Assembly (NCBI GenBank): GCA_964646625.1
Contig: CAZYHC010000003.1
Span: 1 to 64,000 of the forward strand
Direction of reading: 5' to 3'
DNA length: 64,000 nt
Source of the DNA: DAOULT01 sp964646625
GTDB lineage: Bacteria; Chloroflexota; Anaerolineae; CAZYHC01
Shown: positions 55,501 to 64,000 of the stretch, piece after piece
How positions within the stretch are numbered: position 1 is the first letter of the stretch
How the letters are laid out: every line of letters starts with the position of its first letter
Position numbers and translations under genes: made by a program
The notes under the pieces: model-generated
Databases searched by the model: none
Told to the model about the DNA's origin: nothing
What the model saw: only the letters and a program-made list of their open reading frames with translations

Positions 55501-56744
55501 CCGTGGTGGCCGACGATCCTGATGGGCCAGGCGGCTCGATCCTTGAACGCCAGCTTCAAGCCTTACTGTGCCCTGAGTTCTGGGCGCCGTGTGCCGACTG
55601 TCAGTGGCGAAGCCGCTGTTTCATCAAGTTCAACGCCGACACGCTGACCGACCCGGTCTCTGGCCCGGCGGTGCGTGAGCGCCTGCGCACCTTGTTCGAG
55701 GTGGTGCATTTGCGCCGCCAACTGCACATCACCATGCGGGATCTGCGCTCAGCACTGTCTTGGCTCATTTTCCGCGACCATACCTGCGATGACGCGGCCG
55801 CGCGCTTGGCTGGCAATCCGTCGCCGGATGAACTGATACCCCTCTTCTACTACAATGCCTACGCCAGCGATGGGCAATCACCTGAGGGTCGTGCCGACGA
55901 TCGGCTGGTGGCCCTCCTGCGCCAGATCGATCCGGCCGAGATCGCCAATCCTACCACCGACCGGCAGCTCTACTTCCAGAGAACGGCCGGGCTCCAGATG
56001 CTGACCTTTGAAGGACGTTCGCCCGCCGATGAGCCGTTGCTCACGGCTATGCGCCGTGATCTGCGTGATGGTTGGGAATCGGTGCAAAGCGCGGAAGCGG
56101 TCGCCCAACGCCGGGCCTACCATGCAGTGCTGCGGCGCAAGGCCTTCTTCGAGCGGCGGGACGATAGCTGGCAGGCCATGCTCCCGTACCGCAACCTGAC
56201 GCGCTTCCGCGACGCAACCCAGGAAAAAGAAGACCTGGCTGAACTGAAAACACTGTTGGTGCAAGGCGTCTCCATGGCCGAAGGGGCGCGCAACGAGCAC
56301 CTGGCCCAATGTTACATCTGCCTGCGGGCTGGGCAGGAGCCCAAGGCCAAGATCAAGTCCTTCCGCCTCTTTCCCGCCAGTGACTTTGGGGTGGAGGTGC
56401 CGCCCTTGCGCACGGCAGGCGCCCGCTACCTGGAACACACGCCCGACCGGTTGATTCTCTACCACGATCCCCAGGACAAGTCACACCTCTTGCCCGGTGC
56501 ACGGCGGGCCGAACTACACGTCTCGCTGGATGTCTTGGAGCTCCTGGCCCAGATCAGAGACGGTTTTGTACCCTCGCCCAATGACATCCGAGGCTATTTC
56601 ATCAACCTAATCATCTTCAAAAACGCCCTGACCCATCTGCCTTACCGCCGGGTTCTCCTTACCCGAGATGATCAGACGTTCTATGAACTGGCCTTGCAGG
56701 ACGTCGCCACCGCCGTCCTGCGCCGGGCCGAGGAAGGGTTATGA
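52527..56744 (+). CDS. mad6: NERD-double protein kinase-ATPase fusion (MAD6/PglW-like)
   Basis: This 1405-residue protein has four parts. Residues 1-150 are a NERD nuclease-like domain (VERGRPPFEYDLIVVAP, VYVVEVKRWRGGIWGDD). A first kinase domain (about 190-470) has GVVHRDVRPDNVLI near 322 but lacks a glycine loop and has NFDHAR in place of DFG, so it is probably a pseudokinase. A second kinase (about 490-790) has PAGGSGRVYKVYDSVFDRVY, ALKVF, WLHRDIKPANLMLAGE near 646 and LIDFNIAAHA. The C-terminal P-loop ATPase starts at VIITGNAGDGKTAFIKNLEA near 858. Such proteins trigger MADS and BREX type 2 responses. GAGG-like ribosome binding is weak. Confidence 0.8.
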   Translation: MVKLLVFPGTHPVNEGEILVINYLEDHLPDTYTLIPNVEIVERGRPPFEYDLIVVAPHAVYVVEVKRWRGGIWGDDHTWLVAGRHRRQNPWPTTNNKARVLKSQIQRRQPACDPLWVEAVVAIVDDQGELDLRGDCRDRVFRYTDLPPFLTDASALGELAGDLRPKRAYIERAIQEAAQGRPSGPLRFGDYEVLETLSRRDHVAEYLACNILLRSEEQVRLRVFTYDPYLPPGELTHRQKTICREAEALQAIGHHPNLIGLRGFFSDPRDPNLLIEVTDWSEQGTLQALLSSEAPLTLERKLELAQGIAAGLKAAHDAGVVHRDVRPDNVLIGSDGQPRLMNFDHARMPASAAGTISPIQRDPNDPRAYLAPELLDPTHRATPAADLYGLGVILFEMLAGAPLYDSPEEALREDTSAGGPAAWGAPDVPEQLNELIRRLAKPRPEDRPQSADEVLTELQAIRERPSGTVVEETPSTSPSEPLEEEPVTFKVGDVIDHKYQIQAVLPAGGSGRVYKVYDSVFDRVYALKVFNDTALSLDWLKKEARTLLEFDHPHIVRVHTWGRLRSGRLYLVSEFVEGEDLTVYTSGARRMPVRQAVTCIDQLLLALETMHPDVDRIEALRAKMGADEIEAEEYDEWGHLQEKGWLHRDIKPANLMLAGETLKLIDFNIAAHARQADRTYTGTPGYMPPDVGMIRWDTSCDLFAVGIVLYELITGHHPYPDRTPNAEDPPTDPREYVPNLTPALTNILLRAVSVDRGVRYHSARRFRQDLLDLDGMYLRTVSVSWSPPDLQLELNEVGKPDYNPYVTRFLTMYSQARRDNSGTRGLGDVARLTYIETRLDRLLRPAILDGQYRLVIITGNAGDGKTAFIKNLEAEVVRQGAHVEQVTANSSTFVHRGLRFITNYDGSQDEGAERANDQVLTEFFAPFADGASLEAGRVHLIAINEGRLIDFFGGTIGTAQFERLGDQILRFFEQDGVDLPPWLLIVDLNQRSVVADDPDGPGGSILERQLQALLCPEFWAPCADCQWRSRCFIKFNADTLTDPVSGPAVRERLRTLFEVVHLRRQLHITMRDLRSALSWLIFRDHTCDDAAARLAGNPSPDELIPLFYYNAYASDGQSPEGRADDRLVALLRQIDPAEIANPTTDRQLYFQRTAGLQMLTFEGRSPADEPLLTAMRRDLRDGWESVQSAEAVAQRRAYHAVLRRKAFFERRDDSWQAMLPYRNLTRFRDATQEKEDLAELKTLLVQGVSMAEGARNEHLAQCYICLRAGQEPKAKIKSFRLFPASDFGVEVPPLRTAGARYLEHTPDRLILYHDPQDKSHLLPGARRAELHVSLDVLELLAQIRDGFVPSPNDIRGYFINLIIFKNALTHLPYRRVLLTRDDQTFYELALQDVATAVLRRAEEGL

Positions 56745-56748
56745 GCCT

Positions 56749-58422
56749 ATGAAGCTGAATCGCAAGGATTACGAATTCAACAACCCACGCATCTGTCACA
56801 TCATGCCCAAGCACATTGACCTGGACCGGGTGATGATCGGTCTGTACATGTTGCTTAAATACGACGGCCGCCGTCCGGTATCCCGAGTGGGCCGCATTGA
56901 GGTAGACGTAGACTACCTGGCCGATCAGTTGATCCAACAACATGGCGCCACGCTCAAAGGCTTTCAGGCCTACCGCGATGTAATAGAAGATTGGGTTCAC
57001 AGTGACCTGGTGGATATGGTTTACCGGGGGCATCCCGATAAGGAGCGGATAGCCTCACCCCGGCCCCTGCACCTGAATGCCTACAAACTGCGCAATCCCC
57101 GCTATTCCAAGGACTACCGGGGGCCGGAGCACCTGTACAGCATGATCCTTACCGGCGACCCGGGCCTGGTGGGCAGACTGGCGGCCTACCTCGGCCAGGG
57201 TATGGATGCAGCCAACCGGGACACCTACGACGAGCAGACGCCTCTTGATCTGAATACATTGATCATCGTGCGGATGGTGGACAACCCTCACCTGCAGGAA
57301 AGGCCCAGCAGCGAAGGTGGCAAACCAGTGCCCCCCCTTTGTTTGGGCCAGGCCAGGCTGTTGTGCAGTGATTTACGTCGGCTGCTGGCCTACGAGAACT
57401 TTATCCCACGTCCAGTGCTAATTGACTACCTACGCACCGCTTTTGGTCTGCACCTGGGACTCTACCTGCTACGCCTTTTTCACCAACTGGCAGGTTGGGT
57501 GGCTGACAAAGCGGCTCATCCCACTTGTCTGCGCTGTCCGGTAAAGCCTGAACAAGAGGAGGCTCCATTCGCTGTCTGCCCCTTTGCGTTCCAGAACCCG
57601 GAGGGCAACGGTGCGTACCGGCAGAGCGAGTTAGTAGTAGACATGGGTGAGGATTACACCAGCCACATGGCTATGCTCTCCCGTGACAACTGTGCCCGTC
57701 ACTATAGCCGCATCAATGATTACATTCATGCCGTCTTTACCGTCAATCAACTCTTCCAGTTTGCCAAGAGCTACGCGGGACAGCGCCATCTCCGCCGCCG
57801 ACCTGAAACCGTAGCAGGTGTGCTGGAGATCCTGACCGCACCACCACAGGGCCTTGAGTACTACTTCGGTGAGCGGATTGACAACATCTTGCCGCCTAGC
57901 GAGCTTGAGGACGAGCGGGCTGAGGTATTGGCTATTAGGAAAATGCAGAGCTTGTCGCCTCTAGAGACCTTTGTCGAGCTAGTCGCGCTGGAACGCACCC
58001 GCTACTACCGCAAGTACCTCACTGAGCAACTCGATTCGGTCCTAATGAAGAACCAAGAGACCGGCCTGCTCCGCCAGGGCAAAGGCAGACGAAACGAACG
58101 CCGCTGGCACCTAGGCAGCCGCCTGCTGGAGATGTTGGTGCAGATCGCCGTGCTGGAACCGGTAGGCCACGGTGCAAGCACAGGTTTCCGCTCTCGCCCT
58201 ATCTTGGTGGAAGACTTTGTGGCCTGGCTGCGGGCGCGCTATGGATTGGTGTTGGCCCCTCAGTGGCAGGACGCTACCATCCAGGATTATGAGGCCTTTA
58301 ACGCTAACCTGCGCTACCTGCAAGATCGGCTGCGCGAGATCGGCTTTTACACCAACCTGAGCGATGCCTATAACGCCCAGGTAATCCGCCCCCGCTATAC
58401 CATGGAGTACGAGGCACTATGA
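56749..58422 (+). CDS. mad7: MAD7-like defence protein
   Basis: The 557-residue protein starts at ATG 56749 (GAGGAAGGG upstream). It begins MKLNRKDYEFNNPRICHIMP and has VMIGLYMLLKYDGRRPVSRV, VDYLADQLIQQHGATLKGF, LDLNTLIIVRMVDNPHL and a four-Cys site CLRCPVKPEQEE to FAVCPF. Later, DNCARHYSRINDYIHAVFTV and ALERTRYYRKYLTEQLDSVL are conserved-looking. I see no catalytic motif. In MADS loci a protein of this size lies between the kinase and the large ATPase. Its stop overlaps the next start by ATGA. Assignment rests on position and size. Confidence 0.6.
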   Translation: MKLNRKDYEFNNPRICHIMPKHIDLDRVMIGLYMLLKYDGRRPVSRVGRIEVDVDYLADQLIQQHGATLKGFQAYRDVIEDWVHSDLVDMVYRGHPDKERIASPRPLHLNAYKLRNPRYSKDYRGPEHLYSMILTGDPGLVGRLAAYLGQGMDAANRDTYDEQTPLDLNTLIIVRMVDNPHLQERPSSEGGKPVPPLCLGQARLLCSDLRRLLAYENFIPRPVLIDYLRTAFGLHLGLYLLRLFHQLAGWVADKAAHPTCLRCPVKPEQEEAPFAVCPFAFQNPEGNGAYRQSELVVDMGEDYTSHMAMLSRDNCARHYSRINDYIHAVFTVNQLFQFAKSYAGQRHLRRRPETVAGVLEILTAPPQGLEYYFGERIDNILPPSELEDERAEVLAIRKMQSLSPLETFVELVALERTRYYRKYLTEQLDSVLMKNQETGLLRQGKGRRNERRWHLGSRLLEMLVQIAVLEPVGHGASTGFRSRPILVEDFVAWLRARYGLVLAPQWQDATIQDYEAFNANLRYLQDRLREIGFYTNLSDAYNAQVIRPRYTMEYEAL

Positions 58423-61400
58423 CAAACTTGCAAGATTTGCCCCCAGAACAAGTCCGTCGCGTGCTGGCCGAGGCTGTGCGCGAAACCATCACCCATCGTC
58501 TGGCCGAAGCCCAGCCCGGTCACTGCTTGAGGATCAGCACTTTACCCGAAGCCGTAATGAACGATCTTTGCGCCGACTTCAATGCAAACCATCCTGGCGC
58601 GGACATCGTTCTGCTTCTGGGACCGTGGCAGCAGCCCAGAGAACCCTGGCAGGTATCCGCGACACGGCTGATTGAGCTACGTAACGCCGGCCAGCGTCCT
58701 CTGCTGGTTTTTGTCCCACCAGGGATCAAGACTGCTGCCGAAGACTCTTTCGACGTCAGTACCTTCGTCGAGATGGATCTGGGAGACATCCCGGCTCAAC
58801 TCCGATGCCGCTTGCGCGCTCGACTGCCTGAGGAGTTGCAGTGGCTCACCGACCGGGCCATTGATTACCTGGGTGACATTGAGCGCCTCATCACCGACGA
58901 CGACGTGGTGTGCTACTACCTGACGATACTACACAACGAGCTGACTCCCGAAGCTGCCGGAGGGGCGATCTACCAACTCCATCTGGTGCCCGACTTTGAG
59001 TTGTACCATGTTGCCGACCGGATCAAGCAACGCCTGAACCGCAATGCAGATGCCCTACGTATCCTGATCGGGAGCGCGAACCCTCTCTTGGGTCGCATCC
59101 ATGAATTGAAACTCAAGGCCAACACTATCCAGGCTGATCTCTACGCTTTTCTGCGCAATCAGACCCTCGATGCTGTCTCCACCTGGGGTGCATCCATCGC
59201 CACCGACCCAGCTCTGCGACACCTAGCCTTCGACCAGTGGCAGTTCGAGGGCGAAGCTCAGAAGTGGGATCGTCTGTTGCTCTACGTGGACGACCTGAAT
59301 CTGCCGGCGCGGGATCGCGAGGCCCCCATTGGCCCGGATAACCCACGCTACCTGGATTTGAAAAGGGCTGCCAAAGTGCGGATCAAGTGGACCACTGATC
59401 CCAAGCCAGCGGCTGTAGATGGTCTGGCTTACTTTCGTATCGAGATCGTCAGTACCGACTCCGTCGGTGGCGCCATCGCCTGGGAGAGCAAGAACATTCC
59501 GGTAGGCAAGAGTGCCCGGGCTTACCGTTTCAAAAACCTTAAGGTTGCTGATTTCTGCGACCAATTCAGCGAGCCAGAGGCAGATGGGCTGTACTTCTTC
59601 CGGGTGCGTGCTTACTCGGCTAACGGTGACATACTAAATGAAGAGAATGTTGAAGCGTACCCTGAAGAAATCCTGCGCGACCCCCGCAACCCGGAGGGCA
59701 AGCGCCACTATGAAAGCGAGGACGTCTGGTTCTGGGTAGATCCCCAGGAAGAGCCACCACCTGCAGAGCCGCCCCGCAACGTAAGCGTTGAATCCTTCCT
59801 GGAAGCCCAAATCCTGGCTCGCTTGGCAGCGATAGACCGGGGTGACAATCCCTTCAGCGAGAAGCTCGTACCCCAGCTCGAGCGGACCGGCTGGGCCACT
59901 GCCAAAGGCAGACGCGCCGAGGCGATGTACAATATTGTCTACGACGCTCAAACGCGCTTTACCCTGGCCGTCAGCAATCGCCTGCGACAGATCGAGAGTG
60001 AAACTCTGCGGAGTCCCCAAACACTGGGGCGCTGGCGGCTCAACCTGGCTGGCGAGCGCGACCGTCAGAACGTCGAACCGACGCTGCGCCCCTACCACGC
60101 CCCTGAGCGAGTGCCAGATACCTTTCTCCAGGCTCGCGCTGCCCTGTTTGCAGCGATCCAGGACGGTGGGGCCGACCAACTGACGGCTACGGTGGATCTG
60201 ACAGCCTTTGCCGATCTGATCCTGGCTTATGCCCAGGCCTACGCCGATTGGCTCGAACAGGTGCAAGCCGACTTTGCCGGACATGCCTTCCGTGACGAGG
60301 ATGGCCGCAAGCGCACCGACCCCCTTTTCCTGGATCTGGGCGTGGTCGAGGTTCTGTTGCCAGGTGACGGCCCCGCGCCCGATCGCCTGTACCTGATGGC
60401 GCCGACACATCCCCTTCGGTTGCTCTGGCACTTGCAGCGAGCCAATCTGGTCACCGCCTGGTTGCGCACCGCGCTAGATATGGGCCACGCCAGCCAGGCG
60501 CTCAACGCCAATGCGCGCGCCTATCTGCGTCGCGGGCTGATTCCAGTTAACCTACCGCCGGTGCTCCGGGCCAGTCACGAGGGGTATCCCGAAGCAGTGT
60601 CGCATTTCTATGTGGAACACGGTCCGCTCACCCCCTTCTGGGGATTGTATCTGCGGGAAGATGTCAAAGACAGCCGGACTTTGGAAGCACGGGTGCAGTC
60701 AGCGCTGGGGATCTCTCGCCAGGTGTCCGCCCCAGGCGAGATTGGCTACGAAGTGCTAACTCACAATTTACTGCGCTACTTGGTTCAACACCCCTACGTG
60801 TACACGATCAAGATCAACGTCTTCAACCCGGGCGACGCCAGCCTAGTGGTGGATGCCATCCTGGGCGTGGAGCAAGCGCGGCTCAAGGCCCGCTTGCCCG
60901 AGTTACGCTATGAGTTGCGCCTCTTTACTCACAGCGACCGAGTGGATGACGTGGGCAACGCCGTGGACGAGCTTTTGAACCCGGAGCGCCAAGTCAGCGC
61001 CGAGGCAGACGCCTTTGTCGTCGCTAGCCGGAACCCCCTTTACCCCAAATTGCACTTTAGTCGCAACAGCCTGAAAGACTTTCTCGCCCGTCCGAACGCC
61101 TACGAAGCGCACCTCTCAATGCTATATGACTTGTTCCCGGTCGAGGTGACACTACACCCCTTGGGCAGAGGACGGTCCAGTTTCCTACACGGCCTGATCC
61201 AGGAGCAGGTAACCCACTTTGCTGGCAACGAGACGTACTATGCCTGGCAGCGCCAACTGGTGTCTGCGCCCTGCCGGGAGCTAGCCGGTGACATACATGC
61301 CATCAGCGCGCGCCTGGCAGGGCTGCTGTCCCAGATGGCGAACCTGCAAGCCTCAGTGGCGGCAGGTAAGGAGGTATCGGCAGTACCGACCTTGCGACTC

Positions 61401-63926
61401 AACCTGGGTCTGCAAGATAAGAACCTGCTTTATCAGATCCATGCCGTATCCGATTGGGTATTAACCGTGGACCGGCATCTGGGGCTCGACTACTTTGACA
61501 GTGACACATCGGACGACCGGCCGATCTACCTGCTCGACTTCCGTCCAGAGTTTGGCGGCACCGATACGGAGCGGCTGCTGCTTACCACTCGCTCCGTAGA
61601 TGAGATCCGCCGGCTCATCCGCCCGGTGCTGGAAGAACATGACCTGCTGGTGGGCGAAGACATCGAAGTCGAAGTCTATTTCCTGCGCCTGCTCCGCTCC
61701 CTCAGCGGCCGGCTGGCCCTCAAACTGCTGTCGGCGCCTACCCAGGTGTCCGAGGCGTTGGGATTGGCTCTGGCCCGGCTTTTCCTGGAGCAGTACAATC
61801 TGCTGGACGACCGGATCGTGCTGCCGCTGGACGCCCACAGCGACCTGTTTGCTGAGGCCAGTCGCGAGGATCCGCTGCGCGAAGAGGTCTCGCTGCAACG
61901 GGGGGACTTGCTTCTGGTCTCTTGCGACCCAGCGACCCGCACCCTACGCTTTCAGATCGTTGAGGTCAAGTTCCAGGCCGATCTGGGCGGCTTTAGCGCC
62001 TACGTGACGCTCCAGCAGCGTATCGAGGACCAGATTACCAACAGCGAAAAGGTGCTGCGGCAGCACTTTGACCCCCACCTTATGCCGATGGACCGGTTGG
62101 ATCGCCAAGTCAAGGTCAAGGAGCTGGTTTCACTGCTGAGCTTTTACCTGGCGCGCTCACACCGCTACGGCATGGTAAGTGATGCTGCTGCTGACCCATT
62201 GCACACCTTCATCGAGAGCCTGGATGAGGGTTACAAGCTGGAATGCACCGGTGCTGGTCTAATCTTTGACCTGGGCCATCAAGGCCTGGAACTGCACGAG
62301 GAGCATCCTGGTCTGGTCTTTTACCGAGTGGGGCAGGACTACGTGCACCGGCTGCTAAACAACGGCTTGCGGCGCCGGGCCTTGCTCCAGCAACAGGCCC
62401 AGGAGAAACCGGCGACCATTGAGGAGGCAGAGCGTCAGGCCGAGACGCGCCAGCACATCGTGGATGATACGACCCTGCGCGGCGATTCCACTTACGAGCA
62501 AGTGCGCACTCACTTTGACCTAACCCCTTTGCCCGACATCGGGCCGATCCCAAAGCCTGCAGGGCCAGCGCCCCCGTCTCCTCCTAAGCTGGAGCCTCAA
62601 CCTATCCCCATTGCGCCGGTCGCTCAGCCCCCGGCCGAGTCAGCACCAGTAGTTGTCCCTAAACCACCAGAGGTGCCGGAAGAGCAACTGCAAGAGCCGG
62701 TAGCGCCCACCGAGACAGAGGAAGTGAGGGTCAGCCCGAGCTACGACGTGCTGCTAGGCGATACGGACGAGTCGCGCCAGTGCGGTCTGTTGGGCGTGGC
62801 CACCGGCAGGCGGGTAGCGCTGGACCTGAACGGCACCAACACCATTAGCCTGTTTGGGGTGCAGGGCAGCGGCAAATCGTACACCGTGGGCAGCATCGTC
62901 GAGATGGCTACCCAACCATTCCCTGGCATTAACCTGCTCCCCTCGCCACTGGCCTCGGTCATTTTCCACTACCACGAGAGCCAGGACTACCCACCCGAGT
63001 TCGTCTCGATGGTGAAGCCGAACAGCACCGAGGCAGAGGTAGAGGCCCTGGCGCAGGAGTACGGCGCTCGTCCGGCACGGTTGGAAGATGTGCTCATCCT
63101 GACCTCAGCGGACAAGTTGGCGTTGCGGCAGGCCGAGTTCCCCTCGGTGCGCGTTGAGCCGATCCTATTCAGCTCCAACGAACTCTCTTTCAAAGACTGG
63201 CGTTTCCTGATGGGTGTGGTCGGCAACCAGATGTACATGAAGCAGATCAATCTGGTCATGCGCCAGTTGCGGGAGCGGATGACGCTGGAGACGCTGCGGC
63301 ACGAGATCGAGGCTTCGGAACTGAGCGACGGGCAAAAAACCATCGCCCGCATTCGGCTCAACTTTGCCGCCCAATTCGTGGACGACAGCCGACGGTTGGC
63401 TGACGTATTACGCCCCGGCCGGCTGATCATCGTGGACCTGCGCGACGAGTTCATTGACAAGGACGAGGCGCTGGGTCTCTTTGTGGTGATGCTCGACATC
63501 TTTGCCAATGCCGGCCGCTACGAAGGCTTCAACAAGCTTATCGTCTTTGACGAGGCGCATAAGTACATGGACAGCCCCGACCTGACGGGTCACATTGTGG
63601 ACGTGATCCGCCAGATGCGCCACCAGGGCGTGTCGGTACTGATCGCCTCGCAGGATCCACCCTCGCTGCCCAATGCTATCATCGAGTTGTCGTCGCTGGT
63701 CATCCTGCACCGCTTCAACTCGCCGCAGTGGCTCAAACACGTGCAGCGCTCGATCACCGCCTTAGCCGGCCTGACGCCAGCACAGATGGCTGCTCTGCGT
63801 CCCGGTGACGCCTACGTCTGGGCAACGAAGGCAACGGAGCGGGTGTTCACGCAAAAGGCGGTCAAGATGCGCTTCCGGCCCCGGCTGACACAGCATGGAG
63901 GGGAAACGAAGAAGGCCATTAGCTGA
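58419..63926 (+). CDS. mad8: Large HerA-like ATPase (MAD8-like)
   Basis: The 1835-residue protein has an N-terminal region of about 1400 residues without clear motifs, containing LIGSANPLLGRIHELKLK, a fibronectin-like beta section (about 310-410) and a nuclease-like patch TLRFQIVEVKFQADLGG near 1180. After a Pro-rich linker (about 1380-1440) comes a HerA/FtsK ATPase: YDVLLGDTDESRQCGLLGVA, Walker A SLFGVQGSGKSYTVGSIVEM (near 1480), LIIVDLRDEFIDKDEALGLF, Walker B KLIVFDEAHKYMDSPDLTGH (near 1709) and VSVLIASQDPPSLPNAIIEL. It is likely the effector or DNA translocase of the system. Confidence 0.75.
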   Translation: MTNLQDLPPEQVRRVLAEAVRETITHRLAEAQPGHCLRISTLPEAVMNDLCADFNANHPGADIVLLLGPWQQPREPWQVSATRLIELRNAGQRPLLVFVPPGIKTAAEDSFDVSTFVEMDLGDIPAQLRCRLRARLPEELQWLTDRAIDYLGDIERLITDDDVVCYYLTILHNELTPEAAGGAIYQLHLVPDFELYHVADRIKQRLNRNADALRILIGSANPLLGRIHELKLKANTIQADLYAFLRNQTLDAVSTWGASIATDPALRHLAFDQWQFEGEAQKWDRLLLYVDDLNLPARDREAPIGPDNPRYLDLKRAAKVRIKWTTDPKPAAVDGLAYFRIEIVSTDSVGGAIAWESKNIPVGKSARAYRFKNLKVADFCDQFSEPEADGLYFFRVRAYSANGDILNEENVEAYPEEILRDPRNPEGKRHYESEDVWFWVDPQEEPPPAEPPRNVSVESFLEAQILARLAAIDRGDNPFSEKLVPQLERTGWATAKGRRAEAMYNIVYDAQTRFTLAVSNRLRQIESETLRSPQTLGRWRLNLAGERDRQNVEPTLRPYHAPERVPDTFLQARAALFAAIQDGGADQLTATVDLTAFADLILAYAQAYADWLEQVQADFAGHAFRDEDGRKRTDPLFLDLGVVEVLLPGDGPAPDRLYLMAPTHPLRLLWHLQRANLVTAWLRTALDMGHASQALNANARAYLRRGLIPVNLPPVLRASHEGYPEAVSHFYVEHGPLTPFWGLYLREDVKDSRTLEARVQSALGISRQVSAPGEIGYEVLTHNLLRYLVQHPYVYTIKINVFNPGDASLVVDAILGVEQARLKARLPELRYELRLFTHSDRVDDVGNAVDELLNPERQVSAEADAFVVASRNPLYPKLHFSRNSLKDFLARPNAYEAHLSMLYDLFPVEVTLHPLGRGRSSFLHGLIQEQVTHFAGNETYYAWQRQLVSAPCRELAGDIHAISARLAGLLSQMANLQASVAAGKEVSAVPTLRLNLGLQDKNLLYQIHAVSDWVLTVDRHLGLDYFDSDTSDDRPIYLLDFRPEFGGTDTERLLLTTRSVDEIRRLIRPVLEEHDLLVGEDIEVEVYFLRLLRSLSGRLALKLLSAPTQVSEALGLALARLFLEQYNLLDDRIVLPLDAHSDLFAEASREDPLREEVSLQRGDLLLVSCDPATRTLRFQIVEVKFQADLGGFSAYVTLQQRIEDQITNSEKVLRQHFDPHLMPMDRLDRQVKVKELVSLLSFYLARSHRYGMVSDAAADPLHTFIESLDEGYKLECTGAGLIFDLGHQGLELHEEHPGLVFYRVGQDYVHRLLNNGLRRRALLQQQAQEKPATIEEAERQAETRQHIVDDTTLRGDSTYEQVRTHFDLTPLPDIGPIPKPAGPAPPSPPKLEPQPIPIAPVAQPPAESAPVVVPKPPEVPEEQLQEPVAPTETEEVRVSPSYDVLLGDTDESRQCGLLGVATGRRVALDLNGTNTISLFGVQGSGKSYTVGSIVEMATQPFPGINLLPSPLASVIFHYHESQDYPPEFVSMVKPNSTEAEVEALAQEYGARPARLEDVLILTSADKLALRQAEFPSVRVEPILFSSNELSFKDWRFLMGVVGNQMYMKQINLVMRQLRERMTLETLRHEIEASELSDGQKTIARIRLNFAAQFVDDSRRLADVLRPGRLIIVDLRDEFIDKDEALGLFVVMLDIFANAGRYEGFNKLIVFDEAHKYMDSPDLTGHIVDVIRQMRHQGVSVLIASQDPPSLPNAIIELSSLVILHRFNSPQWLKHVQRSITALAGLTPAQMAALRPGDAYVWATKATERVFTQKAVKMRFRPRLTQHGGETKKAIS

Positions 63927-63938
63927 GACGGTCTGTAT

Positions 63939-64000
63939 TTGACCGCAATCACCTATGAACTGTGGGAGGTTGAGCTAACGAGCGTATCGGGTACAGCCTG
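63939..64000 (+). CDS. Possible start of a small protein, cut by the window end
   Basis: An open frame from TTG 63939 reads MTAITYELWEVELTSVSGTA to the window end. The ITYELWEVE opening recalls a small conserved protein of Chloroflexota that begins TYELWDVES. No ribosome binding site is evident, so the call is weak. Confidence 0.2.
   Translation, partial: MTAITYELWEVELTSVSGTA

Overview
The window looks like part of a chromosome from a Gram-positive-like or monoderm bacterium, most probably a Chloroflexota member (Anaerolineae/Caldilineae type). The evidence is indirect: many small zinc-ribbon membrane proteins, a CPYLG-type four-cysteine protein, a secreted protein with a late hydrophobic VLLPVTVK tail, TTGACA/TATAAT promoters and strong AAGGAGG ribosome binding sites. 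There is no rRNA or tRNA to settle it.

Positions 1-13.3 kb are ordinary chromosomal genes: the start of an ornithine cyclodeaminase-like gene, mscL, a helix-hairpin-helix membrane protein, a DUF433/DUF5615 pair with a shortened toxin-like half, a CBM48 protein, a DHA2 drug exporter, a MerR regulator, a TerB-like multidomain scaffold with its small zinc-ribbon neighbours, a HEAT-repeat protein, a holin-4-type membrane protein, a double GNAT protein and an FHA protein. The striking gene here is an OsmC-family protein (4889-5290) whose catalytic cysteine codon is TGA. A 7-bp SECIS-like hairpin with a GGUC loop lies at the right distance, so it is a probable selenoprotein.

Positions 13.3-46 kb look like an integrated mobile element. 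Its large serine integrase reads to the left boundary, where a zinc-ribbon gene has been cut, and is itself split by an IS110-family element that carries a candidate bridge RNA. The element has two VirD4/TraD-like ATPases, a replication-relaxation protein, an ExeA/TniB-like ATPase, an SSB gene with a frameshift, a DUF6094 methylase and many small unknown genes. Embedded in the first VirD4 operon is a bacterial HORMA protein with a TRIP13-like AAA+ remodeller but no CD-NTase in the window, so this HORMA-TRIP13 pair appears to be wired to DNA mobility rather than to CBASS. The element is rich in non-coding structure: a 555-bp array of nested near-perfect hairpins (probably a large RNA on the plus strand), several small RNAs or leaders with consensus promoters, a 141-bp MITE with an 8-bp target duplication, interspersed structured repeats and a group II intron fragment. 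Secreted or surface cargo includes a Hint-domain protein, a large secreted protein, a tandem-repeat membrane protein and a processive GT2 glycosyltransferase.

Positions 46.3-63.9 kb form one long plus-strand defence operon resembling MADS (methylation-associated defence system): a methyltransferase, a specificity subunit split in two frames, a NERD-double kinase-ATPase protein, a MAD7-like protein and a HerA-like ATPase. Three small membrane-anchored genes of unknown family sit between the specificity and kinase genes. The operon is preceded by a consensus promoter, a 9-codon leader peptide and a conditional-terminator-like hairpin, suggesting attenuation control. The identifications come from reading motifs, not from database searches.
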